The notes beneath the pieces were generated by a model. The model saw nothing but the letters and a program-made list of their open reading frames with translations, had not been told where the DNA came from and searched no databases. Source: Kalmusia sp. IMI 367209 (Eukaryota; Ascomycota; Dothideomycetes; Pleosporales; Didymosphaeriaceae). From it: 64,000 nt of DNA. The position numbers and the translations under genes are program-made. Location of the stretch: contig JAPEUQ010000009.1 of NCBI GenBank assembly GCA_027946365.1, forward strand, positions 1,798,001 through 1,862,000, read 5' to 3'. Numbering within the stretch: position 1 is the stretch's first letter; each line of letters begins with the position of its first letter. Positions 35,001 through 45,430 of the stretch are shown piece by piece.

Positions 35001-36716
35001 TGATCCAAGATGTAAACAAAGTAAACTTGTCCTGCCACTTCAACAGAAATTGGCGTTTGAACAAGGCATGCACCTGTAAATAGAACGGAATCGAGTAGAC
35101 GGACTTGTTTGGCGCATGTCGCTTACTTTCCGTAACAGCTGTCATAAATTCGTCGTACACGTGCTTCTCTTCGGTCATGCGTGCATGGTACTCGGTGATC
35201 TCGGCATTCATGTTGGTTGCGATTTCTGACTCCTTGTAGGCCTGGGCCAGCGCCTCGGGCGTGCTGGGGACATCCTTTTCACTTCTTCCGGGCCTGTATT
35301 CGCGTTCAAAGGGGTCTGTGCAGCCGGTGAGGTAGTCTGGTGTTGTTTGACGCGGCTTTTCCAAGAATCCAAGCCCTTCGAAGTAAGCACGAGCATCCTT
35401 GGTGGGGCCAAAATACACTTGACGTCCGCTATCGATGACAAGCACCTTGTCAAATGTCTTGTAGATGTTTTCAGATGCTTGGTAAAGAGACACGAAGGTC
35501 GTGGTCTTGTAGATGTTCGTTAGCACCCTCAAAGACCGTGCATAGTCGACAGCGGTAGAGGCGTCCCAGGCCACGGGTAGAATTGTCCCATGATATCACG
35601 GAAGCGCCAGTTATCATTGTCTCTGCGATTGAAACACGCTTACGCTCGCCTCCAGAGACACCACGTACGAAGGGATTTCCGACAATGGTGTTGCGAGTGT
35701 GCTCGATGTTGAACATCTTTAGCATGAGATCAATGACCCGTTCTTTGAATTCCTTTCGCGAGACGCCTGCTGGTCGCTTTCCAGGGACCTTGGTTTCAAG
35801 TGCAAAGTCTAGGGTCTGTCCAACAGTCAGGGTGGGGTGGTGATTCTCATCTTCCTCGCAATATACGGCTTCACCTCGGTAACGCTTCTCGAAGAAATCG
35901 CTCTCAAAGGGCCCGTACAGCACTTGGCCGTCAACCTTGGTGTAACCGTAGCGCTGATTTGAGGCTACCTTGAGGAATGTCGTGCAGCCACTTCCGGGAC
36001 GGCCGAGCACGAGACACATCTCACCTGGCTTCACAACACCCTTGAAGTCCTTAAGAATATCGAATTCACGGCCCTTTCTGCCAAGGCCAAGGACACTCTG
36101 GATAGTACCAAAGACATTGAAGAAAGAGACAAATGCATCCGGGAAGGTCTTGACATAATCTGTAGAAGCGAGAAATCAGCATCTTTACGAGATTGTTTTG
36201 CATCAATTGTAGTACGACAAGCAGGCTAACACGGAAAACAGCTTGGTACGTACTCTTGACACCTCCAATGCCACTGACGGTGGTGAGGCCCTCAAAAACC
36301 ACGCCGATTTTCTTGGACTTGATACCGGCTCTCTCTTCCTCATCGCGATTGCCTCTCAGCACGGTTTCCAGGTCAAACTGATCCTCCGAACTAGATTCCT
36401 CGTCGACAGCCTTCTCGATATCAGCAGCAGTCGTGCTTTTGCGGCTTTGGCGAGACTTGGTGCGGCTCAGATGGCTGCTCCTGGAAAATTCGCGGTTGAG
36501 CTCAGCGAAGTCGGCCTCGGCGCGGGAGATGTTGACACCAGCATCATGCTTCTCAGTAGCTTGAGCGCTCTTCTCGCCGGTGCTACTGGAGATGGTGGTG
36601 GCACTATCGTTGTCACCGTGAAAGTGGCCAGTTGGAGAGTGGATAGACTCATATATGGGGCCTTCAGTCTCTTTGCGCAGAGACGAATTGTCCTCATGGA
36701 CGTCGGGCTTCTCCAT
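32053..36716 (-). CDS. PDR-type ABC transporter (ABCG), one apparent frameshift
   Basis: Full-size pleiotropic-drug-resistance exporter of about 1,487 aa, layout NBD1-TMD1-NBD2-TMD2, plasma-membrane efflux of drugs or lipids. Exons 36254-36716, 33784-36159, 32135-33730 and 32053-32082; the last adds 'ARYLNFNRR'. NBD1 has the degenerate PDR Walker A 'GRPGSGCTT' (near 208) and a canonical signature 'VSGGERKRVSIAE'. NBD2 has Walker A 'GASGAGKTT', degenerate signature 'EQRKRVTIG' and Walker B 'LLLFLDEPTSGLD'. This asymmetry is normal for the family. Each half has its hydrophobic helices ('PMTRLVGGMIVTELHDRPVQC' before the last external loop). One +1 frameshift in the CCC run 35565-35567 falls inside NBD1 'WDNSTRGLDAS'. 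Everything else is intact, so sequence error is the leading explanation. Confidence 0.92.
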
Positions 36717-36951
36717 GATGGGCGCAATGGGCGAGGATCGCCACTATCGTCAACGAGGATGACGTCTTGCGCGGGCAGCTAGGAGGACGCCCTAGGCGTA
36801 TGGGGAGACAAGGTGGGCAGGAGAATCAGCAGACAACGGCCAGAGAAGGAGAGGCAACGATTATTATTCTGTTTCGGCGTTAAGAGGGCGATTGCCCAGG
36901 CTATGCAGAAAACAAGCGGGATCTTTCGAAGCTGTACCGTACCGAGACCAA

Positions 36952-36968
36952 GGGTCTTATAAAGACCC
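36952..36968. promoter_or_regulatory. perfect inverted repeat with TATA core upstream of ABC gene
   Basis: GGGTCTTATAAAGACCC: 7-bp arms around ATA, no mismatch, about 235 bp upstream of the ABC transporter ATG. It could be a binding site for a dimeric regulator overlapping a TATA element. It does not match the yeast PDRE. Role inferred from position only. Confidence 0.4.
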
Positions 36969-39900
36969 ACCCGCTTACTTCTTGACGTTAGTGACGCGCC
37001 CAAGATGGCGGCGGGCTGCAGCGGATGCAGGACGATGCCGTTTGCGAAACGCGACAACAGGGCAGGATCCGCAGTTCCCACTACTCCGGCCGTCGTTTGA
37101 GGAGGGCGGGCGGGGGTGTCTGTCGGAGTGAGTCATGTTGAGCCAGAGGAGGCCGCGGCGCTGCTCATGAGGCCGGCGTGGGTTCATTGGCTCCATTGGC
37201 TTCGAGATGGGGTCTTGGAGGGCGGACGCTTGTCGGCAGCTTGTCGCCCATGTCGCGATAGCGCCGCGATGTTCGAATCATAGGGCCGCCAAGCCAGCCG
37301 CACCGCTTCGGCAGTCGCACCCCATGCCCTGCGCTGCTTCCCCATCCAGCGCACCGCTCAACAAAACAAGCCGCTCGTCCACGGCCTCGACGGCCTTCGA
37401 CGCGTGGTCCAACCCCAGCCTCCACCGGGCAGCGCCCGTTGTGTCAAATACCATTCTGACCAGCACGTCAGAAAAGACCATGCTCGGAACCGGAACCACG
37501 CTGAACCGACCCGGCTCGCGTGCGCCAAGCCCCCCACTTGCTGTCCCACTGTCTGGGTTGCACAAAAGGTCGATGCCTCCCCACCGCGAGTTTGTAATCA
37601 TCATGGCGAAGGGAAGCCTCAACCACTGCTGCAAAGCGCCTGCGACACGTCCGTATTTCGTCCTATCTCCAGCACTGCCTAGAGATATATCTTGGACCGC
37701 CCGTCGCGACGCCCTACGCGGCTAGCCTCCATCTTACACTGCTCTCGAAAGGGAAACGACCCCCCTCATCGCAAATACCATCTCATAGTCCCTCGTCATC
37801 ATTTGTTATTCACTAGCACCTTGGGCAAACTGTCTTCTTCACAAGACGTTGGCCAACCCACAAACGGCTCACCGCTTCTACTCCGCTCCATGCCGCTCCT
37901 GAGCACGGGATGAGTGGTTTTCGAATCATCCAAGAGCGAAGACTGTCGCCCGCTGCACCGCTAATCTCACACCAAAGGGCGGAAGCAGCCCTTTTGGTTC
38001 GACACGCTGCACGTCTTTTGAACGTACCACCGGTGATGCCGATAACGCTTCGTCTCACTTTCGCTTCCTATAACGTTATGCTCTGTTCAAAACAGCCTCA
38101 CCCCATCCGGATTAGCGACTCTTTCCCACGTCACGTGCGCGGGGTCGTGCCTTTTCAAGAAGCTGCTGACGAGCCTTAGGGCTGATGATGCGAACCATTG
38201 CTGATTGCTCAGATGAACAGTCGCGTCTGTGCAGCTGTAAGCATGAGCGCACTAGTCCCGCTCTCTTATGCTCTTTGTACATACACCCAAAACACCATCA
38301 TATAGCAGCATGCGCTACGAGACTTTTCCATGATCCAACTCGGGACGGCAGTGCCTCACTGCTATGCGACAATGATACCCTGACGAATGCAAGGCACGGC
38401 ACGGTGTTCGACACCGCTTGTTGAACTGCAACCCTGATTGGCCATACCGTATTGCCAGCTGCACGGCGCCGTCTTCACCTTGGCGGTCATCTTGCTTCTT
38501 TCTGCAATCGCCAACACACGACCCGGCACCGATACGATCTCCAAAAATACCCATGTTTCAACGTCACACCTCGCAACGTGCGTGCCTACTTTCGTCGACA
38601 CCCTCGCAAGAAGCGCCATGGTGACACGAACTCCGATCTCGAATTGACTCATCCCCGCGTAGCCTCAAAACCGGTCAACTGGTCAACGACCGGGTTACAG
38701 ACGCCTCTTCATGGCACCGTTCGTCGCCCTGCGTCTCCCATGTGCCAATCACCGCTTCATCGTCGGTGCATCAAGCCCGATCGGACGTTGTAAGGGCCTT
38801 GGCAGGCAGAACTTTTTATAATCACACGAGCTTTGCGCCAGGCTTCCGTGGACTTGCGTTGGGCATCTTGTAAGGCAAGCAAGGTTGACGCGGTATCAGG
38901 TGCCATGGCGCAAAGTTCCAGGCACGCGGAAGATTCGTGGAATAGTATTCTTAGTCGGCTCGGATAACGTACCCGAGGAATGCGCTGGTGTACTAGCGAC
39001 TATCACTTCGATACGAGCCCCTTCGTAGAACAATTACCTTATAACCATCGCCGACTCCGACATTTTGTGCCACTTTTCACCACCAAGACACGGGAATATT
39101 ATTACAAGTTCTTTGCGACTACTCTCAGACAAAATATTTCCTACTCGTATCTTTCCTAACCATGTACTGCATGCCACCTATTCGATTCGCGCCATTCCAA
39201 GTTGTCAATGTCCCTTCACCATACGGTAACATCGGCCATCCCTTTTTCCAACCTCAGACCGCACCATCATCGCCGAACACCGGGTCGTCTGCTCAGACTC
39301 CTAGCACCTCGAATTCTTCCAATAGCAGCCCGAAAAACGACCGATAACTCGAATGGTGGACAACTACCAGAATCTACAAAGTCGTAGGCGTCCAGACCCC
39401 AATACGCAAGGCGCGACATCTCCAGACGCAGCTCTCCTGATCGTTGATCGCCAAAGCACCATCCTGATCCACGGCATAGCGGTAGTGACGTGCACATGAG
39501 CGGAGCAGGAACGATTCACAAGGCGGATAATTGAAGCGGGGTACCGCTCTCCCACAGTGACCAAAATGGCTCACAATGAGAGGTCGTACGATGAGGCACT
39601 GGTACAATCAAGTAACGTTGCGCTCTCCTTCTCTCGAGTACACGACCGCATAAGGCAGAAGGGTGGATGGAAATAGTCCACAGCTCTGATAAAGGGCTGA
39701 TACAGCGTTGCAAGTTGGATCTTTAGGATTTGATGCAATAGTCGGGGTTGCGCGGCCCATGATCACTCGCTCGACTATTGTTTTTAGCTGAAGATAAAGA
39801 ATTTTACTCGTAAAAACATACAATTCATCCCCAGCGGCTTGCTAGAATCTGCTCATCTATGCTTCCCAATAAGTTCACCGGTTCCCTAGGCATGACGGCG

Positions 39901-40984
39901 ACACCGACGTCGCAGCATACAAGCAAGAACTTGATCCCCGACCCAGTCCATCACGCTTGGAAACCGGAGGGCCCGGACAACGATCCCACAGCATCTTTTG
40001 CCTGCTTGCTTGTTTCCATTCGGCAAGAGGGGGTCATCCTTTGCCCATTACTTTTCAGCTCGTTGCTGCGCGCGGCCCAATCAGATGCATTCCACCACCA
40101 AAATCACAGCGCAAGCGGACATCTCTCGTGCGATCACCACTCCCACTTCCATCCACGTCGATACTAAACTTGGTACCCGCACACGAAGGGGCGCCTTCCG
40201 ATGCCCTTACACCCTCCCCAAGCTCGCCAATACGCCCCTTGGCGTACCTTCCCGAAACGGGGGCCTGACTGACGTCCACGCTCTACGCCCACAGCTCATT
40301 GTCCCAGAAAGCAGACGTGTAAGCGCGATACGACGTCGCTTCCTCGGCGCCATCCGAACGGTCACCTATTTCTGACGGCTGGGTGCACCGCCCGCGGAGA
40401 TGCGGGTTTTTGGTCAAGCTTTTGCCGAGAGGGGGATCCTTGCTGGGGTCCGATGGATACGAGGTGGGGTCCGATATTGGAGGATTCGGTTGGAATGCTT
40501 GGATGGGTGCTTCCTGCGGTTTTCGAGACTGGGTGCAATTCATTTATAGACTCAGGTAAGAAAGTCTTGCTCAAGTGATGCTCGTTGTTGGGCAGTGTGT
40601 GTTATTAGCGTTCCCAGCCGGATCTAAGTTCAGATTGACGGGCGTCCTCAGTTGCTACCAGCGGTTTGGACGCCAAGCCAACAGCCTGAGCGCTCATTGT
40701 GAGCTGAGCTCTGGCAAAAAAATACTAACATTTCTCTATCGCTAGTATCCGTACGCAGGTGCTAGTCTTTTTTAAGGCAAGGGATGACGTATTCTTGGAT
40801 GAAGGAAGGGAAGCAACGTAGTTCGGGGCATTGTCACGAAATATTTATACAGCAAGCTTCTCATGATCCCTATTTCCATATCAAATTTAAGTCGATTACA
40901 TATTGTAACGTATGCACACGGATATCTCTTGACGAAATTCTTACTAGAACCATATTCATGCAAGCCCTCTTAATACACCGGACA
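36969..40984. other. gene-poor stretch
   Basis: 4.0 kb without a confidently supported gene, apart from a possible 61-codon frame at 39162. The frames around 37207-37725 (+), 37278-37634 (-) and 40055-40543 (-, broken by one TAG) overlap open frames on the other strand and resemble nothing known. No transposase or reverse-transcriptase motif seen. It marks the change from the conserved block to the accessory region. Confidence 0.5.
39162..39347 (+). CDS. possible small protein, 61 aa
   Basis: ATG in good context (AACCATG), 61 codons: a hydrophobic/Pro-rich start ('CMPPIRFAPFQVVNVPSPYG') then a Ser/Asn/Thr/Pro-rich tail. No family recognised, no signal peptide. The only reasons to list it are the start context and composition; it may be chance. 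Confidence 0.22.
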   Translation: MYCMPPIRFAPFQVVNVPSPYGNIGHPFFQPQTAPSSPNTGSSAQTPSTSNSSNSSPKNDR

Positions 40985-43900
40985 TCACATCAAACCCGCT
41001 TGTTTGTTATCTAGAAGTCCTCTGAGCGTGTCAATCTTCGATCCAAGACGCCAACGAAAATGCGCCAACAGGTCGCTCACGGCAAACAACCTTCCGGACC
41101 CTGAATCCAAGGTGGCCCCGCTTGCAGGTACTGCATTCGGCCAGCGATGTGAGAACAGTATTCCAGGGCTCAGGCCGGAATTCTGAAAATCATCAAAGTA
41201 TCCCTCATAATCGGTTTCGCATGAGAGCCAGGATCCGGGTAGATGTGCTGACGCACCCGCTCGAATCAAAACTTCCAGGGCATCAAAGTAGCCGAAGTCT
41301 GTCCCATCGTCCAAGTCTTCAGCGAAAATGTCAGCCAAAAAGCATAGGAAGAGAGCCCAGACGCTTGGTCCTCCGTACTGTTCATTGGGGTCGGCGCCCA
41401 TGGAAAGAGCAAGCCTTAAAAACTCCAGATTAGGTCTTCGGTTGCCGATTTTAAACCATGCACCGCAATCTGCAAACCTCGGTCGCAGCATGTAATCCAG
41501 GATCGGTCGTCCACGCTTGTTTTTGATAATTTCCGGAGTTAAGTGTGTTTGAACATAGTGGCTCAACTCGAAGTCAATTGCTAATGTAAGGAATGAGCTT
41601 CGTTCATCATGCCAGCTGACGACCGAAGGATAGATGTAGTAGCCATACATGTTTCCAACACGGAATTTCTGGATGAACTCTTCCAGCACTGGTTCAAGGA
41701 AGATCGCAAGATTCGTGCAAATGGGCGTGTGTTTGTATGAGGGTCGTGCTAAGCTACCCATGACATAACTTGCAAGGGTCAGTGCAAAGTTGGGCTTTAT
41801 TTCAGCTTTCGCAAGTGACATGAAGTAAGCGATCCTAGCATGAAGAAGGAACATTCTTGCATCGTATGAGCCTTGTGTGTACCCATGTAACAAATCTTGA
41901 ATCTCTGGGGTCAAGAAGAAATCGCGACATGATCGATGGAGGAATTGAACGGTTAGACCCGATGCTAGAAGGGAACTGTGGCCTCGGAATATTAAAGACC
42001 CCGGGCTTTGGTCCCTTTCGATCCGGGTCTCATGGTTTTGGTTGCCACGTTCTTCTATAGGCGGTAAAATTATTAGGTCCGAGTTGTCTTCTTCTCCTTC
42101 TTCACCATCATCATCATCATTATCATGTTCATAATGACACTCTAGCAAACCCATGCAACGACTATTCAGGTGTCGAAAACATGAATCGAGACGAAATGCT
42201 AGTGCTTCCCGATCTGTGAGGTCGGAACTTGCAAAGTGGTGCTGATCGCTGAGAACGAAGTCCGGACGCCCTTCATCAATGAAGGCTAGATCGATGAGAC
42301 GAAGAGGCTGTGCTGCATCGAAATCCCATTCTTCGTAAAGTGCAATCTGCAACAACGCAGATGCTTCTTGGCGTTGTAGAGGGCTGATAGAATCCATAAG
42401 TCTCCTGAAATATTGGTTCAGATCGCCTGGAAGTTCATCGAGTTTCTTCCGAAGCATGTGTATGCCGTCTCCGTCCCTTATACCCTTCAGCAACTCTCGT
42501 ATTACCAGGCGAACCCACAAGAAGACCCCCGCGGCCTTCTGAGTAATCTCGATTATGAGGTTCTCTGCATTTGCCTGATCGCGCTGGAATAGGCGTCGGA
42601 ATCGTGAGTGTTTATGAAGCTCTGCCTTCACGTATGAGTTGATGTCGTCATGCGTAAGATTTTCAAGCCTTAGCTGTGGAAAGTGTCCGAATGCATCCCG
42701 GAAGATATTCCAAGGCCTACTAGAAATGCAGATCTTGACATTTTCTAAACTCGCAATACGAAGAAGCAGCTCATTGAGTTCATCGCGTGCCTCGTCAGGA
42801 CCATCAAGTTCGTCAAGTCCGTCGATAAGCAGAAATACTCTTGCGTAGCTTCGTACGGAAACGATATATTCATACAAAGCTTGCTGTAGTTGCGCATTTG
42901 TCCACTCTATTGGATGGCTTCCAGGTGTTTGTGCGGCTGACCATATCCTTTGACCGACGACTTGCGGGGTCAAAGAGGGTTGTTTTTCTAGCAGCTGCAA
43001 TAGCAGAGCTCGTAAAATGCCAGCAATGGACTTCTGTAACTTCGATCCAGGACTCCAGAAAAAATACTGTGCATTTAGTACCACTCTATTCTCCGTCCAA
43101 GGGAGCATGTAATTAGGAGCCACAAGATTCTGGTCGAGGAACCGCATCATCGTCGACTTCCCGGAACCCGGCTTGCCGTAAATCCAATATATTCTTCTTG
43201 ACTCTGTGGAGGATGATAGCCAGGCGATTAGATTGTCCCATTGGTGGCTTCGATCGGATACGGATCGTAATATCCATTGGTAGGTTTCCTCATGCGCTTC
43301 GTGAATCTGATGTCTGCGTTCTTGGATTTGGGGGAATTGGAGGCTATTCAAAATCCTTTGCTGGGTATCGGCGCGATGATACTCGTGTCCGAGGGATTCC
43401 AGACTATTTTGTGAGATATGGTAATTGTGAAGCTCCTCTGAATGCTCCGTTATCCCAGTGATAGGGTTTGCGAGTTGTGTGGGCTGAGTATCTTTCAAAG
43501 ATTTTTGTATCTTTCTTTGGAGCCGCATAAATGCGCTTTGTCGTCCCTCTCCATATATAAGAGGCATATGGACACCGAAAATTCCGAGCAGAGAATATGC
43601 AGAATCCTCCTCTCGTTTTGTCTCCCTATTTTCTGCCCATGATAACCGTTCAGTGACGTTGATCTGACTTAAAGGGCACCCTCGAAGGACTTGAATAGAA
43701 ATGCCTGTTACATCTGCAATACATTGGATAAGTGAATTTCTATCTCCAATTAGCTCGCCCTCTAAGGAGAAAAACTCGACACAGGGCGGAGCAATAAGCT
43801 CCTGCAGGGTCCATCCCCGGGTGAACCATCGACTTCCCCGAAGAGAATTGCTAGTTCCGCTACTAAATGAAACATCAGCGAGATACACGTAGCATTTCGC

Positions 43901-44221
43901 CGCTCGCTGGTACCAATAGAACATAGAGTTGATCGCTTCTGAAAGCTCTGCACTACTCGACTTGTCGATACAGCATGTATCTATCCAGAAGTGCTTGAGT
44001 CCGTCTTTCATTGTTTGCTCCCGACAGAAACGAATCTTGCGATATCCAACCTTTTGGCAACCAGCTTCGTCACTGATCATACCGTCTACTACTTCCCTAT
44101 AGCTAACCTCTTCCTCATCTTCCCCCCAAGTGTGCGAAAGGATCGCATAGCGCGGAATGTTGTTTCCTATGCATTCTATTAGGCTGACTTTATCGCCCTC
44201 TTCAACCTGCAGAAGTCGCAT
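40985..44221 (-). CDS. HET-NACHT NLR-like protein
   Basis: 1,078 aa in one exon. The N-terminal HET domain (about 22-145) has 'RYAILSHTW', 'FWIDTCCIDKSSSAELSEAINSM' and 'GWTLQELIAP'. A linker ending 'EETYQWIL' leads to a NACHT-type NTPase: Walker A 'GKPGSGKST' at 349-357, Walker B 'VFLLIDGLDEL' at 462-472, sensor 'ICISSRPWN' near 500. After an acidic Asp/Glu run near 730 comes a helical region with a few degenerate ankyrin-like units near the C-terminus ('RLALSMGADPNEQYG', 'VLIRAGASAHL'). Such proteins govern heterokaryon incompatibility; HET triggers regulated cell death once the NTPase module is activated. Start is the ATG giving 'MRLLQV', the usual HET-protein opening; 15 in-frame codons upstream (44266) are also open. 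No WD40 or high-identity repeats here. Intact. Confidence 0.93.
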   Translation of the reverse strand: MRLLQVEEGDKVSLIECIGNNIPRYAILSHTWGEDEEEVSYREVVDGMISDEAGCQKVGYRKIRFCREQTMKDGLKHFWIDTCCIDKSSSAELSEAINSMFYWYQRAAKCYVYLADVSFSSGTSNSLRGSRWFTRGWTLQELIAPPCVEFFSLEGELIGDRNSLIQCIADVTGISIQVLRGCPLSQINVTERLSWAENRETKREEDSAYSLLGIFGVHMPLIYGEGRQSAFMRLQRKIQKSLKDTQPTQLANPITGITEHSEELHNYHISQNSLESLGHEYHRADTQQRILNSLQFPQIQERRHQIHEAHEETYQWILRSVSDRSHQWDNLIAWLSSSTESRRIYWIYGKPGSGKSTMMRFLDQNLVAPNYMLPWTENRVVLNAQYFFWSPGSKLQKSIAGILRALLLQLLEKQPSLTPQVVGQRIWSAAQTPGSHPIEWTNAQLQQALYEYIVSVRSYARVFLLIDGLDELDGPDEARDELNELLLRIASLENVKICISSRPWNIFRDAFGHFPQLRLENLTHDDINSYVKAELHKHSRFRRLFQRDQANAENLIIEITQKAAGVFLWVRLVIRELLKGIRDGDGIHMLRKKLDELPGDLNQYFRRLMDSISPLQRQEASALLQIALYEEWDFDAAQPLRLIDLAFIDEGRPDFVLSDQHHFASSDLTDREALAFRLDSCFRHLNSRCMGLLECHYEHDNDDDDGEEGEEDNSDLIILPPIEERGNQNHETRIERDQSPGSLIFRGHSSLLASGLTVQFLHRSCRDFFLTPEIQDLLHGYTQGSYDARMFLLHARIAYFMSLAKAEIKPNFALTLASYVMGSLARPSYKHTPICTNLAIFLEPVLEEFIQKFRVGNMYGYYIYPSVVSWHDERSSFLTLAIDFELSHYVQTHLTPEIIKNKRGRPILDYMLRPRFADCGAWFKIGNRRPNLEFLRLALSMGADPNEQYGGPSVWALFLCFLADIFAEDLDDGTDFGYFDALEVLIRAGASAHLPGSWLSCETDYEGYFDDFQNSGLSPGILFSHRWPNAVPASGATLDSGSGRLFAVSDLLAHFRWRLGSKIDTLRGLLDNKQAGLM

Positions 44222-45034
44222 AAGGAGAAATCGGGAGTAAGCTCTAACTAAGGACGTGCAACACAAGGCGCAAGCGAAGTATGTGGGAGCTAAATAGTCA
44301 AGAGTCGTGACTGCATTAACTAGTACGCGTTATAGATGGAGTGCTTCGAAGGGGCGCCAGCGACGATGGCGGGGTAGACTGTTCGTGGAGGGCCTGCGCT
44401 GTAACTGGCTCATCAATCAGCTGAGTAAGCGCGCTCAACCGCGAATAAAAAACGCATGGCATTGATTTAGCCTTCCACATCGCTTCAAGCAGCGAGAAAG
44501 TGGTCGACGTGCATTGCCTAGGAGGTCGTGGGGTCAAAATTACTGGGAGATTTTCAAGCAGTCGTTGAGTAGACCAAATTCCGAAAATAGATGACGACCG
44601 AAATTGATAATAATACACTCAAAAAGCTCACTGAAAACAACAAGCATAGCCACAAGGGATTGACAGTGCCATTGATTGGTCGATGGTCAACGACTTAGCA
44701 TGAGTGCGAGTCGTAGATAATATCAAGATTCATCGATCTATATTGACTATCTAAATTGAGACACCTTCTGCTCCGAAACGTCTACCCAAATGCATGCAGT
44801 AAGCCAGCAAATTCCATACCGAGACAAGCAGTCTCATGTATCACACATCATCAATAGTACCTTGAGCAAATATCAACTAGAAGCTTCCCCGACGCTACCG
44901 CGTATATAGCGAGATTTCTCCTTCCGGGACTAGTGTTGTTGCTCGAGGCCGCCTCGCACTTCCAAATGACTCCAGGCTCAATCCTCGATATCAAATACAA
45001 ACCCTCCTAGCCGGCATCTTCAGAACATCTCTGT
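44222..45034. other. upstream region of the NLR gene
   Basis: NLR promoter region. The open frame on - around 44316-44618 has no ATG. Nothing else seen. Confidence 0.55.
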
Positions 45035-45430
45035 ATGTTCTCTCCCTTTGGATTTTCTAGTAGTCCCTCTAGATCATCTCTGCAGTCGGTTTCCGCACTA
45101 ACGCAGTCATATCGTCGGATATTTACCCAAGCATTGTACGTCAAGAGTACCTTTACACTCTATTATTCACCATGGTATATCGCAAATATCAGTGTCGTCG
45201 TCCCATCAATGCCGCGTATGTTAATTTTGACTCGATCATCGCGTAAGAGCGCGTCAAGCACCTCAAAGTGTTAGTACCCCTACGGCATGATACAATGCCA
45301 AACATCCCTTGCATAATGTATTAGGGTCGATCCTTCCATCTCTGAGAAGCAGTAGCATAATATCAAGATAACCCTGCGTAGACGCCTCGAGGAATGCGTA
45401 ATGTCTCCTCATTGAAAATGGATTCCCTCT
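45035..45430 (-). pseudogene. decayed ankyrin-repeat gene
   Basis: On the minus strand, ankyrin-type text is readable in two frames: 'AFLEASTQGYLDIMLLLLRDGRIDPN', then after a frameshift 'HFEVLDALLRDDRVKINIRGIDGTTTLIFAIYHGE', then two stop codons, then 'SVKVLLTYNAWVNIRRYD'. The consecutive repeats and their spacing (about 33 residues) are those of fungal ankyrin proteins. Stops and a frameshift make it dead. It lies about 0.8 kb upstream of the NLR start in the same orientation. Its text is not the same as the ankyrin units of the C2H2-ankyrin gene at 48.6 kb, so it is not a recent copy of that gene. Confidence 0.72.

Noticed and set aside
37207..37725. 172-codon open frame on +, with a frame on the other strand
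   Set aside because: Neither strand shows conserved text; no splice context; composition-driven.
40055..40543. Minus-strand frame interrupted by a single TAG, superficially like the 52.1 kb gene
   Set aside because: Both sides resemble GC-driven frames, and the + strand is also open over the same stretch, so coding is not supported.
36969..40984. Possible transposon in the gene-poor stretch
   Set aside because: No terminal repeats, transposase or reverse-transcriptase motif could be found by eye.
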